This document shows positions 18,616 to 28,486 of a DNA stretch of 38,292 bases, piece after piece. The notes beneath the pieces are model-generated. The model saw nothing but the letters and a program-made list of their open reading frames with translations. It ran no database searches and was not told the DNA's origin. The DNA is taken from positions 1 through 38,292 of the forward strand of contig CAJXFG010000004.1 in the NCBI GenBank assembly GCA_913052185.1. Direction: 5' to 3'. The translations under genes and the position numbers were made by a program. Within the stretch, counting starts at the first letter, position 1, and each line of letters opens with the position of its first letter. The DNA comes from an uncultured Synechococcus sp. GTDB taxonomy: Bacteria; Cyanobacteriota; Cyanobacteriia; PCC-6307; Cyanobiaceae.

Positions 18616-20082
18616 ATGGCTGTGCAGCTGGTCTGGTTCAAGCGCGACCTTCGGTGGGTGGATCACGGGCCTCTGGTTGAGGCACTGGCCCGGGGCCATG
18701 TGCTCCCGCTCTACATCGCTGAACCGGAGTTCTGGCAGCAGCAGGATGCGTCAGCGCGTCAGTGGGAGTTCTGCAGGGAAGCCCTGCTCGATCTCCGGCG
18801 GGCGCTGGCGGCGCTCGGACAACCACTGGTCATTCGTTGCGGCGATGCGGTGGAGGTTCTCGAGAGAGCCAGGCGTCAGCTTGGTGTCTCGGGCCTCTGG
18901 AGCCATGAAGAGACCGGCAACGACTGGACCTATGCCAGAGATCGGCGGGTGGCGGCATGGGCCAGGGAGTGGAGCATTCCCTGGCGGGAGATTCCGCAGT
19001 TCGGTGTGATCCGTCCGTTGCGTAGCCGAAGCGGGTGGTCTCAGCGCTGGGAGGAGCGGATGGCGGAATCGATCACTCCTGCGCCGAGCCATCTCGAGCC
19101 TCTGCAGGGGGTCTCAGCCGGAGAACCGCCAACAAGCGGTGAGCTCGGGCTCGCTCCTGATCCCTGCCGGCATCGCCAGCTTGGAGGCCGTCAGGCCGGG
19201 CTGCAGGAACTCGAGCATTTTCTGGAACAACGGGTCGCGCAGTACTGCCGCTCCATCTCCAGTCCGAACAGGGCGTTCACCGGATGCTCCAGGCTTTCCC
19301 CTTATCTCACCTGGGGCTGCCTGTCCATGCGGGAGGTTCTCCAGCGCAGCCGTGGAATTCAGGGACGTGGTGTCCGCAGCTTTGGCTCGAGGCTTCACTG
19401 GCACTGTCATTTCATCCAGAAACTCGAGGATCAGCCCTCGATCGAGTGGCAGGATTTCCACCCTTTCATGCGTGGTATCCGGGAGCCTGATGCCGAGCGT
19501 CTGGCGGCCTGGGCCAGCGGCCAGACAGGAGTGCCTTTTGTGGATGCCTGCATGCGGGCCCTCAAGGAGAACGGCTGGATCAACTTTCGGATGCGGGCGA
19601 TGTTGATGTCGTTCGCGAGTTACAACCTTTGGCTTCCCTGGAGGGACAGCGGTCTGCACCTGGCACGTCAGTTCGTGGATTACGAACCCGGTATTCACTG
19701 GAGTCAGTGCCAGATGCAGTCGGGCAGCACCTCCATCAACACGATCCGGATCTACAACCCGATCAAACAGGGGCGCGACCATGATCCGGACGGCGTGTTC
19801 ATCCGCCGCTGGTGTCCGGAACTGATCGATGTTCCCGCGGTGCATCTCCATGAACCCTGGGTGTTCAACGGCACCATGCCGATCGTCGATTGTGCTGATT
19901 CGGCCCGAGAGGCCAAGGACAGGATCTTCGCGATCCGACGTTCGGCGGGATTTGATCGTCATGCCGATGCCATTCAGCAGCGCCATGGATCCAGGCGGGC
20001 AGGTCTGCCGTCGTCATCCCGACGACGCTCCCGTCGTCGCGTCAGTGACTCATCCGTGCAACAGCTGGCACTTGACCTCTAG
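18616..20082 (+). CDS. Cryptochrome/photolyase-family FAD-binding protein
   Basis: LVWFKRDLRWVDHGPL; FHPFMRGIREPDAERLAAWASGQTGVPFVDACMRALKENGWINFRMRAMLMSFASYNL; IRIYNPIKQGRDHDPDGVFIRRWCPEL. Confidence 0.93.
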   Translation: MAVQLVWFKRDLRWVDHGPLVEALARGHVLPLYIAEPEFWQQQDASARQWEFCREALLDLRRALAALGQPLVIRCGDAVEVLERARRQLGVSGLWSHEETGNDWTYARDRRVAAWAREWSIPWREIPQFGVIRPLRSRSGWSQRWEERMAESITPAPSHLEPLQGVSAGEPPTSGELGLAPDPCRHRQLGGRQAGLQELEHFLEQRVAQYCRSISSPNRAFTGCSRLSPYLTWGCLSMREVLQRSRGIQGRGVRSFGSRLHWHCHFIQKLEDQPSIEWQDFHPFMRGIREPDAERLAAWASGQTGVPFVDACMRALKENGWINFRMRAMLMSFASYNLWLPWRDSGLHLARQFVDYEPGIHWSQCQMQSGSTSINTIRIYNPIKQGRDHDPDGVFIRRWCPELIDVPAVHLHEPWVFNGTMPIVDCADSAREAKDRIFAIRRSAGFDRHADAIQQRHGSRRAGLPSSSRRRSRRRVSDSSVQQLALDL

Positions 20083-21209
20083 CCGCGTTGCAGCAGCAGC
20101 CGGCGAATCACACGCTGGGCGATATCGCCATATCCCATCTCGCCAGAAAGGATCTGGGCGATCCGTCTTGGAGCTGTCGGCCGTTTGACTCCCAGCTGAT
20201 ACCCCACCCCGGGAAAGCGGTAGAACGCCTGGGCGATCCGCCGCCCCCAGGCCATCGAGTCTCCCCAGCGCTGTCGCATCGCCCTTGAGTAACCCTGCAG
20301 CGACGGCTCTTCGCCGGTGAGCCAGCGGTCGAGGTGTTGTGCTGCCTCGCAACCACTCATCAGAGCTGGCCGCAACCCCTCCGCAAGAAAGGGATCGCAG
20401 AGTGATGCGGCATCGCCGACCGCCACCACACCGTCGGCATGCAGTGGGCTGTGACCGTTCCACACCCTCAGGCTGGCCTGTTGTCGCAGACCTGCGTCGG
20501 CGGCAAAGCCGAGGTCGGGCAGCAGGGCGCTCAGGATCGTCTCTGAATCGGTGACATCACGACCGATGAAGGTGCCCACCCCCACATTGATGCCGTCCGC
20601 CAGTGGGAAAGCCCAGGCGAAGCCGTGGTGCACCAGTCCGAATTCGAATCGTGCCGTGCCCGGCGTGAGCGTTCCGAGACCTTCCAGGCGCACAGACAGT
20701 GTGCTGGCCATATGCAGAGAGCGCGGGCCGATGCCGACCTGAGCCGGCCAGGGGGATCCTGATCCGTCGGCAATCACCACGGCCCGGGCCTGAACGCGTT
20801 CTCCTTCTTCCCCGGTGAGCGTCCAGCACGGCCCGGTGCGTTCCAGCGCCGTCACGCGAAAGGGTTTGTGCACGCTGGCACCTGCACTTTGCGCCTGTTC
20901 AAGCAGCAAGCTGTCGAGGTGTTCGCGTCTGACAATCCAGAACGGAGCTGCCCCGGGAAGTTCGGCGACGACGGGATCCTCGAGACACCAGCTGAAGTCG
21001 ACCCGTCGGATCACATCATCCACGGCAGGGCTGAGGTCGAAAGGAAACCAGTTCTGCACGGAGGAGGCCATGCCTCCTCCACAGGGCTTGATCTGTGATC
21101 CCGTCTTCGCTTCGAGCACAGCGACGGCATGCCCTGCATTGGCGAGATGGAAGGCTGCTGCGCTGCCGGCTGCGCCGGCCCCGATCACGGCAACGTCGGT
21201 TTCAATCAC
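20079..21209 (-). CDS. Geranylgeranyl-reductase-family FAD-dependent oxidoreductase
   Basis: [44 protein letters not shown] and [28 protein letters not shown] start. Confidence 0.9.
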   Translation of the reverse strand: MIETDVAVIGAGAAGSAAAFHLANAGHAVAVLEAKTGSQIKPCGGGMASSVQNWFPFDLSPAVDDVIRRVDFSWCLEDPVVAELPGAAPFWIVRREHLDSLLLEQAQSAGASVHKPFRVTALERTGPCWTLTGEEGERVQARAVVIADGSGSPWPAQVGIGPRSLHMASTLSVRLEGLGTLTPGTARFEFGLVHHGFAWAFPLADGINVGVGTFIGRDVTDSETILSALLPDLGFAADAGLRQQASLRVWNGHSPLHADGVVAVGDAASLCDPFLAEGLRPALMSGCEAAQHLDRWLTGEEPSLQGYSRAMRQRWGDSMAWGRRIAQAFYRFPGVGYQLGVKRPTAPRRIAQILSGEMGYGDIAQRVIRRLLLQRG

Positions 21210-21754
21210 ACCTTGAGGATGTCGGCCTCCTTATCGGCCAGGTGTTTCTCCAGCAAGGCGATGAACTTGTCCAGGGTTTTCTGGATGGCGTCCTGTTCGT
21301 CTCGACTCTGATCCTCGGAGAACTCCCCGTCCTTCTCCTGCTTCTTGATCTTGTCGATGGCGTCGCGGCGAATGTTGCGCAGGGCCACCTTCCCTTCCTC
21401 GGCGTATTTGGAGGCGAGCTTGCAGAACTCCTTGCGACGCTCCTCGGTGAGCGGGGGCACGTTGATGCGGATGATCTTGCCGTCGTTGTTGGGGGTGAAG
21501 CCCAGTTCACTCATGGCGATGGCCTTTTCAATCCCCGCCAGGGAGCTGATGTCGAAGGGCTGGATCTGGATGGTCTGGGAATCAGGAGTTGTGAGTGTCG
21601 CCAAGGATTTCAGGGGTGTGTCGGCGCCGTAGTACTCGACCGAGATGCGATCGAGCAGAGATGAGTTGGCTCGTCCTGTGCGAATGGTGTTGAACATGCG
21701 CTGGGTGGATTCCACCGACTTCTGCATGCTTGCTTCGAGGTCCTGCTTCGACAT
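21206..21754 (-). CDS. frr: Ribosome recycling factor
   Basis: [34 protein letters not shown] and [32 protein letters not shown]. Confidence 0.97.
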   Translation of the reverse strand: MSKQDLEASMQKSVESTQRMFNTIRTGRANSSLLDRISVEYYGADTPLKSLATLTTPDSQTIQIQPFDISSLAGIEKAIAMSELGFTPNNDGKIIRINVPPLTEERRKEFCKLASKYAEEGKVALRNIRRDAIDKIKKQEKDGEFSEDQSRDEQDAIQKTLDKFIALLEKHLADKEADILKV

Positions 21755-21762
21755 AACGGTTG

Positions 21763-22470
21763 TCAGTTGTTGATCCGGGAACCGATCGGCTCTCCAGCCA
21801 CGGCTTTGCCGATGTTGCCAGGTTCAAACAGATTGAAAACAACGATCGGGATGTTGTTGTCTTTGCAGAGGGCGATGGCCGTACTGTCCATCACGGCCAG
21901 TTCACCGCTGAGAACCTGCTGATAGGTGAGGTGTTCCTGTTTCACGGCATCAGCGTGCTTGGCGGGATCCTTGTCGTAGACGCCATCCACCTTGGTGGCT
22001 TTGAACACCACATCGGCATTGATTTCAGCTGCCCGCAGAGCCGCAGTGGTGTCGGTGGTGAAGAAGGGATTGCCGCAACCGGCGCCGAACACCACCACAC
22101 GGCCTTTCTCGAGATGTCGGATCGCTTTCCGGCGGATGTAGGGCTCCGCCACTTCCTGCATGCCGATGGCGGTCTGCACGCGGGTTGGAACACCTGCGCG
22201 CTCCAGACCGTCCTGGAGCGTGATCGCATTCATCACCGTGGCCAGCATGCCCACGTAATCGGCTGTGGCCCGATCCATGCCTGCGGCGGATCCCTTGAGG
22301 CCCCGGAAGATATTTCCACCGCCCACAACGATGGCCAGCTGAGTGCCTCCGGCGATCACCTTGGCAACGTCTTCGGCAATGGACTGAACGATGGCGGGAT
22401 CGATTCCGTAGCCCTGGTCTCCCATCAGCGCCTCGCCGCTGAGTTTCAGGAGTGCACGCGCGTAGGCCAT
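21763..22470 (-). CDS. pyrH: Uridylate kinase
   Basis: [31 protein letters not shown] and [20 protein letters not shown]. Confidence 0.97.
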   Translation of the reverse strand: MAYARALLKLSGEALMGDQGYGIDPAIVQSIAEDVAKVIAGGTQLAIVVGGGNIFRGLKGSAAGMDRATADYVGMLATVMNAITLQDGLERAGVPTRVQTAIGMQEVAEPYIRRKAIRHLEKGRVVVFGAGCGNPFFTTDTTAALRAAEINADVVFKATKVDGVYDKDPAKHADAVKQEHLTYQQVLSGELAVMDSTAIALCKDNNIPIVVFNLFEPGNIGKAVAGEPIGSRINN

Positions 22471-22572
22471 TCATCCACCTGATCCAGCTGACAGTAGCAA
22501 GCAGGATCGGACGGTCCTGCCACTGGCGCGCAGCCGTTGGAACCGCTTGGATGGAACAGCTTCAGAGCACCC

Positions 22573-22758
22573 ATGTCAGAGCAGAACGGTGGACGCAGTT
22601 CGGTGATGGCGCGCCTCACACTCTCCGCTCTGGACCGGGCAAGTCAGGATCCATCCTGCTGGCGTGATCCCGTGGTGCATCGGGCTCTGCTCGTCAGTGG
22701 ACTGTCGGTGCTGACCGCGGCATCGAGCCTGATCAGACATGACCTGACGCACAACTGA
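22573..22758 (+). CDS. Small hypothetical protein, possible single TM helix
   Basis: Internal ATG of ORF 22537-22758: MSEQNGGRSSVMARLTLSALDRASQDPSCWRDPVVHRALLVSGLSVLTAASSLIRHDLTHN. Fills the otherwise empty pyrH-cobO gap. Confidence 0.4.
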   Translation: MSEQNGGRSSVMARLTLSALDRASQDPSCWRDPVVHRALLVSGLSVLTAASSLIRHDLTHN

Positions 22759-22761
22759 GCT

Positions 22762-23427
22762 TCAGTACTCAATCCCTGCCTGTGCCTTGACCCCCTGTTC
22801 TCTGAACGGGTGTTTGTTCAGTGTCATTTCCGTGACCAGGTCGGCGGCCTCGATCAGGGCAGCCGGTGCTCCGCGACCGGTCACGGCCACATGGCTGAGC
22901 TCTGGCCGTTCCCTCAGGCCGTCGATCACCGTTTCCGGGTCGATGTAGCCCAGTTTGATGGCGACGTTGAGTTCATCCAGCAGAACCAGCTTGATCCCGC
23001 CATCGCGCAGGTAACCCAGCGCCGTCTGCCATGCCTCCATCACCAGCTGCTGATCCCGCTGCCGGTCCTGGGTCTCCCAGGTGAATCCCTCTCCCAGGGC
23101 ATGCCAGCAGACCTGGTCGCCGAAGGCCTTCAGTGCCCTGGCTTCACCCGGTTCCCAACCGCCCTTGATGAACTGCACGACCGCCACCCGTTCCCCGTGG
23201 CCAAGGGTGCGAAGCACAAGTCCGAGGCCTGCTGTGGTCTTGCCTTTCCCATGCCCGGTAAACACCAGGATCAAGCCTTTCTCCCTGTTGCGCTGTTCGA
23301 CTCGCTGGCGCTGCACCTCCTGGCGCCGTTCCATCCGCTTTCGGTAGCCGGCGTCGTCCTGTTCCGGTGCAAGCTTGCCTCCCATTCCGAGCTCCGCTGC
23401 CGTCTGGTCGAGGTTGGGAGTGCTCAT
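22762..23427 (-). CDS. cobO: Cob(I)yrinic acid a,c-diamide adenosyltransferase
   Basis: GLILVFTGHGKGKTTAGLGLVLRTLGHGERVAVVQFIKGGW and LVLLDELNVAIKLGYID. Confidence 0.96.
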   Translation of the reverse strand: MSTPNLDQTAAELGMGGKLAPEQDDAGYRKRMERRQEVQRQRVEQRNREKGLILVFTGHGKGKTTAGLGLVLRTLGHGERVAVVQFIKGGWEPGEARALKAFGDQVCWHALGEGFTWETQDRQRDQQLVMEAWQTALGYLRDGGIKLVLLDELNVAIKLGYIDPETVIDGLRERPELSHVAVTGRGAPAALIEAADLVTEMTLNKHPFREQGVKAQAGIEY

Positions 23428-24074
23428 GGGAGAGGTGCGTCAGTGGTTGGGCGAGCGGCAGTGATCCGCTGCAGGGCCTGGCCCGCCAGCAGCTCCTGGT
23501 TCACAGCGGTGAAGCCGAGCCGCTGCAGCTGGGCTGGCAGGTCGTCCTCCAGCATGGACGTGGCCGTGTCGGTTTCGAACAGGGCGCAGAACAACTGCTG
23601 TGGCAGACGAAGCCATGGACCTGCGGGGTGCAGGTCCACAAGCACCAGCCAGCCTCCCGGTTTCAGCAGACGCAAGCTCTGGCGCAGCACCAGTTCACGC
23701 TCGTGGCGAGGGAATTCATGCAGAGCAACGCTCATCTGAACGGCAAGAAAGCTTTGGTCCGGCAGCGGCGGCTCTTCGGCCAATCCCTCCACCCGTTTGA
23801 GGCTGGGATGTCGCCGGGCGGCCAGAGCCAGGGCCAGGGGGGAGATGTCCAGCCCTGTGACGCTGAATCCCGCCGCCAGCCAGGGTGCTGCGGCCTCTCC
23901 GCTGCCGCAGCAGAGATCCAGCACCGGTCCACCTGGCTCAATCCTGGATTGCAGAGCCTCCAGCCCCAGGTTGCGCAGACGCTCCACGCCTCCCACGCTC
24001 AGGGAGGAGATCGCCGTGACCGTGTCGTAGATCCAGCGGTAGCGGTAGGCCAGGGGTCGCAGAAACGACGTCAT
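23424..24074 (-). CDS. Class I SAM-dependent methyltransferase
   Basis: VLDLCCGSGEAAAPWLAAGFSVTGLDISPLALALA and LRLLKPGGWLVLVDLHP. Confidence 0.88.
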   Translation of the reverse strand: MTSFLRPLAYRYRWIYDTVTAISSLSVGGVERLRNLGLEALQSRIEPGGPVLDLCCGSGEAAAPWLAAGFSVTGLDISPLALALAARRHPSLKRVEGLAEEPPLPDQSFLAVQMSVALHEFPRHERELVLRQSLRLLKPGGWLVLVDLHPAGPWLRLPQQLFCALFETDTATSMLEDDLPAQLQRLGFTAVNQELLAGQALQRITAARPTTDAPLP

Positions 24075-24188
24075 CAGTGTTGAATTCGGATGTGATCGCG
24101 TGGGTGATCCGAGGCGGTCATCCTGACGCTGCTGGCCGGGACTCCGCCGAGTCGAACGCCGGCAGGCAGCTGGGCAAAGGCTCTCTGA

Positions 24189-25376
24189 TCAAGCGTGTTG
24201 CCGCGCCAGGGCCGCGTCCACAGCCTGCTGCTGATCACGACGGGTGATCCAGTGGTGATAAGTACGGGTGTGAATGGCCACCGAGTGGCCCATCATTCTG
24301 GCTGAAACCGTGTCAGGCAGACCGATGTGGATCGTTCTCACCGCCCAGGCATGGCGAAGGTCATAAGGCGTGAGAGGCAGTTCATAGCGGCGAAATTGCT
24401 CGGTGACCCGTCGTCCCACCTGCTGAAGGGTGGTTGTCCTCAGATCGGTGCTGATCACCGGTAGGGCATCCGGCTCCGTTCCCAGTCTCAGCAGGTCAAA
24501 TCGCTCCACCCAGTCCGGGTTGAAGGGCCACACCTGATGTTCACCTGTTTTGGTGGTGGGCAGCACCCTGATCACCCGATCTCCCCCCCGACAGAGAGCC
24601 GAGAGGTCGCTGAAGAACACCTCATGGTTGCGGAGGCCGTAGGTGGCCATCAGGCCATAGGCCAGACGCCAGCGTGGATTGGGAATCCGCAGGATGCTCT
24701 CGAGAATCTGATGATCGCTGGGCAGCTGGCGGAACCGGGCTCGATGCAGGCCATAGCCGGCCGCTTCGGCTCGCCAGTTCTCAGGCAGCTCAAGGTCCAG
24801 ATGTCTTGCCAGGCAGGCCAGCGCGGTGCTGCATTGCTGGCGACTGCGGCTTCCATCGGGATAGCTGTGCAGGGTCTTCAGGAGCAGCTCTGCACCGATC
24901 GGACCGGCTTCCTCTCCAGCCAGTGTTCTCAGCCGACGCAGATAGGGGTTGTAGGCACCTGTCCAGGTGGTTCGACTGCCTGACGGGGATCGCCGCCGTC
25001 GGGGATCGGCAAAAAAGTCTGTCTCAAACGTCCGCAGTTGCTGGTCGAGCAGGGCGCGCGTTGCCCCGCTCGACCTGGAAGGGGCCGTTGTCGTCACTGG
25101 CGTTGCGATCCACTGATCCCATCGGAATTGGTCGCGTTTGAGCTGGGAATCGATCACCCGGGCGATCTGCTCGGCCTCGAGCAGCCCATCCCCGCTGATC
25201 TCAAGACCGAGGCTGAGTCGTTGCACTGAGCGCTTTTCGGGGTTCTCCCTGCCAGGCAATGGGCCACGAAGGTTCAACCGGCGGCCGCGACATTCGATAC
25301 GCAGGCTGATGCCGATCGATGCAAGCGAAGCGTTCGCTTTCCGCCTGACCTCTTCAAGCTCCTCGCTGCGATTCAT
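24189..25376 (-). CDS. Tyrosine recombinase/integrase family protein
   Basis: [12 protein letters not shown] (catalytic Arg region), [43 protein letters not shown] (C-terminal R-H-x-Tyr box). Confidence 0.88.
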   Translation of the reverse strand: MNRSEELEEVRRKANASLASIGISLRIECRGRRLNLRGPLPGRENPEKRSVQRLSLGLEISGDGLLEAEQIARVIDSQLKRDQFRWDQWIATPVTTTAPSRSSGATRALLDQQLRTFETDFFADPRRRRSPSGSRTTWTGAYNPYLRRLRTLAGEEAGPIGAELLLKTLHSYPDGSRSRQQCSTALACLARHLDLELPENWRAEAAGYGLHRARFRQLPSDHQILESILRIPNPRWRLAYGLMATYGLRNHEVFFSDLSALCRGGDRVIRVLPTTKTGEHQVWPFNPDWVERFDLLRLGTEPDALPVISTDLRTTTLQQVGRRVTEQFRRYELPLTPYDLRHAWAVRTIHIGLPDTVSARMMGHSVAIHTRTYHHWITRRDQQQAVDAALARQHA

Positions 25377-25447
25377 CCTTTCCTTCAGGACAGCGTCAAC
25401 ATGCCGTTAATGCGGGTTACTCTCAACCCCTGCAATCGCTTCCAGAC

Positions 25448-26623
25448 ATGTCTCGGGTCGGTGTCGTACTGCTCAATCTGGGTGGACCTGAGCGGATTCA
25501 GGATGTGGGTCCTTTCCTGTTCAACCTCTTTGCTGATCCGGAGATCATCCGGCTGCCGATTCCTGCTCTGCAGAAGCCGCTGGCATGGCTGATCAGCACC
25601 CTGCGCAGCGGCAAGTCACAGAGTGCTTACCGGTCCATCGGGGGAGGTTCGCCTCTGCGTCGCATCACCGAGCAGCAGGCCAGAGAACTGCAGAGCCTGC
25701 TGCGTCAACGCGGCATCGAGGCCACCAGCTATGTGGCCATGCGCTACTGGCACCCCTTCACCGAGTCCGCCGTTGCTGATATCAAGGCCGACGGCATGGA
25801 TCAGGTGGTTGTGCTGCCTCTCTACCCACACTTCTCAATCAGCACCAGTGGGTCGAGTTTCCGCGAGCTTCAACGCCTGCGTCAGGGCGATGGTGTCTTT
25901 GAGAAGCTGCCGATTCGCTGCATTCGCAGTTGGTTCGATCACCCGGGCTACGTCAAGGCGATGGCTGAGCTCATCGCTGAGGAAGTGCGCAACAGCGATG
26001 ACCCCAATCAGGCGCATGTCTTCTTCAGCGCTCATGGTGTGCCGAAGAGCTACGTGGAAGAGGCCGGCGATCCTTATCAACAGGAAATCGAGGCCTGCAC
26101 AGGCCTGATCATGAAGAAGCTTGAGGAGCTTCTGGGCCATGCCAATCCTCACACCCTCGCCTACCAAAGCCGGGTGGGTCCGGTGGAGTGGCTCAAGCCT
26201 TACACCGAAGAGGCCCTTGAGGAGCTCGGCGAGGCCAAGACCAACGATCTCGTTGTGGTGCCGATCAGCTTCGTCAGCGAACACATTGAAACGCTGGAGG
26301 AGATCGACATCGAGTACCGCGAACTGGCCACAGAGGCTGGTGTTGTGAATTTCAGGCGAGTGCGGGCTCTCGACACCTATCCCCCCTTCATCGAGGGGCT
26401 GGCAGATCTTGTGGTCACCAGCCTTGAGGGACCTGAAGTCAGCCTTGATGCAGCAGCTGAGCTCCCCACCAAGGTGAAGCTCTATCCCCAGGAGAAATGG
26501 GAGTGGGGCTGGAACAACAGCTCCGAGGTCTGGAACGGCCGACTGGCCATGCTCGGCTTCTCCGCGTTTCTTCTCGAACTCATCAGCGGTCAGGGACCGC
26601 TGCATGCTCTCGGCCTGCTCTGA
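25448..26623 (+). CDS. hemH: Ferrochelatase with C-terminal CAB/HLIP-like transmembrane domain
   Basis: [53 protein letters not shown] and C-terminal [26 protein letters not shown]. Confidence 0.97.
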   Translation: MSRVGVVLLNLGGPERIQDVGPFLFNLFADPEIIRLPIPALQKPLAWLISTLRSGKSQSAYRSIGGGSPLRRITEQQARELQSLLRQRGIEATSYVAMRYWHPFTESAVADIKADGMDQVVVLPLYPHFSISTSGSSFRELQRLRQGDGVFEKLPIRCIRSWFDHPGYVKAMAELIAEEVRNSDDPNQAHVFFSAHGVPKSYVEEAGDPYQQEIEACTGLIMKKLEELLGHANPHTLAYQSRVGPVEWLKPYTEEALEELGEAKTNDLVVVPISFVSEHIETLEEIDIEYRELATEAGVVNFRRVRALDTYPPFIEGLADLVVTSLEGPEVSLDAAAELPTKVKLYPQEKWEWGWNNSSEVWNGRLAMLGFSAFLLELISGQGPLHALGLL

Positions 26624-26634
26624 CTGGCGGCAAC

Positions 26635-26666
26635 CTGACGGGCCGGCCCTTAATCTTGAGGGTCAG
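26635..26666 (+). repeat. Palindrome/dyad in the hemH-ilvB intergenic region
   Basis: GGGCCGGCCC perfect palindrome at 26640-26649. CTGA...CCCT-taatcttg-AGGG-TCAG nested dyad. Confidence 0.35.
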
Positions 26667-26683
26667 TCCCCCGTGAACACACA

Positions 26684-28486
26684 GTGACGCTGACCTCTGC
26701 TCCCACGGCCGATTCAGCGTCCAGCAGTGGTGGAAGTCGCCGCATGAGCGGAGCTCAGGCCTTGATGGATGCCCTGCGCAGGCATGGGGTGGATACGATT
26801 TTCGGCTACCCCGGCGGCGCCATTCTTCCCATCTACGACGCCTTGCATGTGGCGGAGACCGAGGGTTGGTTGCGTCACTACCTGGTGCGTCACGAACAGG
26901 GCGGCACCCACGCCGCGGATGCCTATGCACGCGCCACAGGCCGAGTCGGTGTCTGCTTCGGCACGTCCGGTCCTGGCGCCACCAATCTGGTGACGGGCAT
27001 TGCCACCGCCCAGATGGATTCAGTGCCCATGGTGGTGATCACCGGACAGGTGCCGAGAACGGCGATCGGAACCGACGCCTTCCAGGAGACCGACATCTTC
27101 GGGATCACACTGCCGATCGTGAAGCACTCGTGGGTTGTTCGAAACCCTGCGGACCTCGCCTCCGTGGTCGCCCAGGCCTTTCATATCGCCGCATCGGGTC
27201 GCCCAGGCCCCGTTCTGATTGACATCCCCAAGGATGTCGGTCAGGAAGAGTTTGATTACGTCCCTGTTGAACCCGGATCGGTGATCCCTGCCGGCTTCGG
27301 CTCCACGGCACCCCCTGATCCCCAGTCGATCGAGGCAGCGCTTGATCTGATCGCCGCAGCCAGTCGCCCTCTTCTTTACGTGGGTGGCGGTGCGATCGCC
27401 GCATCAGCCCACGACAGCATCGCGGTGCTCGCTGAGCGGTATCAAATCCCCGTCACCACCACGCTGATGGGGAAAGGGGCCTTTGACGAGAATCACCCTC
27501 TGGCTCTCGGCATGCTCGGCATGCACGGCACGGCCTACGCCAACTTCGCCGTGACGGACTGCGATCTGCTGATTGCGGTCGGAGCTCGCTTTGATGATCG
27601 GGTGACCGGCAAGCTCGACACCTTTGCTCCACGCGCCAGGGTGATTCACTTTGAAATCGACCCTGCTGAGATCGGCAAGAACAGGCGCCCTGATGTCGCC
27701 GTTCTCGGTGACGTCGGCACCAGTCTCGCCTCGCTGGTGAATCTGAGTCTGCGTCGTTCTCCTGAACCGCAGACCACGGCCTGGCTCGAGAGGATCCGGG
27801 ATTGGAAGCAGCACTATCCCCTGGCCATCCCGCCCCAGGAAGGACCCATCTATCCCCAGGAGGTGCTGATGGCTGTCCGCGATCTGGCTCCAGGAGCCAT
27901 TGCCACCACCGACGTGGGTCAGCATCAGATGTGGGCCGCCCAGTATCTGCGCAATGGGCCTCGCAGCTGGATCAGCAGTGCGGGACTCGGCACCATGGGT
28001 TTCGGCATGCCTGCCGCCCTGGGGGCTCAGGTCGCCTGCCCTGATCGGCAGGTGGTGTGCATCGCCGGTGATGCCAGCGTGCTGATGAATATCCAGGAAC
28101 TGGGAACCCTGGCGCAGTACAGGCTTCCAGTGAAAGTGGTGATTGTGAACAACCACTGGCAAGGCATGGTTCGTCAGTGGCAGGAGAGTTTCTACGAAGA
28201 GCGCTATTCCGCTTCCGACATGCTCGGTGGCATGCCTGATTTCGAAGCTCTGGCCAAGGCGTTTGGCGTCGAGGGCATGAAGATCGTTGATCGCAGCGAT
28301 CTGCGCACCGGTCTGGCTGAGGCGTTTGCTTCACCCAATCCAACCCTGGTGGATGTGCATGTTCGCCGCGGTGAGAATTGCTATCCGATGGTTCCACCGG
28401 GTTGCAGCAATGCTGAGATGGTGGGTCTGCCTGCTCATCCCGAGCTGGCTTTTCAGGATTCAGTCCCGACCTCTTCCAACAGCTGA
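26684..28486 (+). CDS. ilvB: Acetolactate synthase large subunit
   Basis: FGYPGGAILPIYDAL, VRHEQGGTHAADAYARATGRVGVCFGTSGPGATNLVTGIATA, and GDASVLMNIQEL...NNHWQGMVRQWQ (ThDP motif). Confidence 0.96.
   Translation: MTLTSAPTADSASSSGGSRRMSGAQALMDALRRHGVDTIFGYPGGAILPIYDALHVAETEGWLRHYLVRHEQGGTHAADAYARATGRVGVCFGTSGPGATNLVTGIATAQMDSVPMVVITGQVPRTAIGTDAFQETDIFGITLPIVKHSWVVRNPADLASVVAQAFHIAASGRPGPVLIDIPKDVGQEEFDYVPVEPGSVIPAGFGSTAPPDPQSIEAALDLIAAASRPLLYVGGGAIAASAHDSIAVLAERYQIPVTTTLMGKGAFDENHPLALGMLGMHGTAYANFAVTDCDLLIAVGARFDDRVTGKLDTFAPRARVIHFEIDPAEIGKNRRPDVAVLGDVGTSLASLVNLSLRRSPEPQTTAWLERIRDWKQHYPLAIPPQEGPIYPQEVLMAVRDLAPGAIATTDVGQHQMWAAQYLRNGPRSWISSAGLGTMGFGMPAALGAQVACPDRQVVCIAGDASVLMNIQELGTLAQYRLPVKVVIVNNHWQGMVRQWQESFYEERYSASDMLGGMPDFEALAKAFGVEGMKIVDRSDLRTGLAEAFASPNPTLVDVHVRRGENCYPMVPPGCSNAEMVGLPAHPELAFQDSVPTSSNS

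Noticed and set aside
21760-22482. 240-aa ORF antisense to pyrH
   Set aside because: Same reason: it mirrors pyrH almost exactly, with low-complexity His/Gly composition.
25835-26605. 256-aa ORF antisense to hemH
   Set aside because: Shadow ORF; the hemH frame carries all recognisable motifs.
27404-28162. 252-aa ORF antisense to ilvB
   Set aside because: Shadow ORF within the conserved ThDP enzyme.
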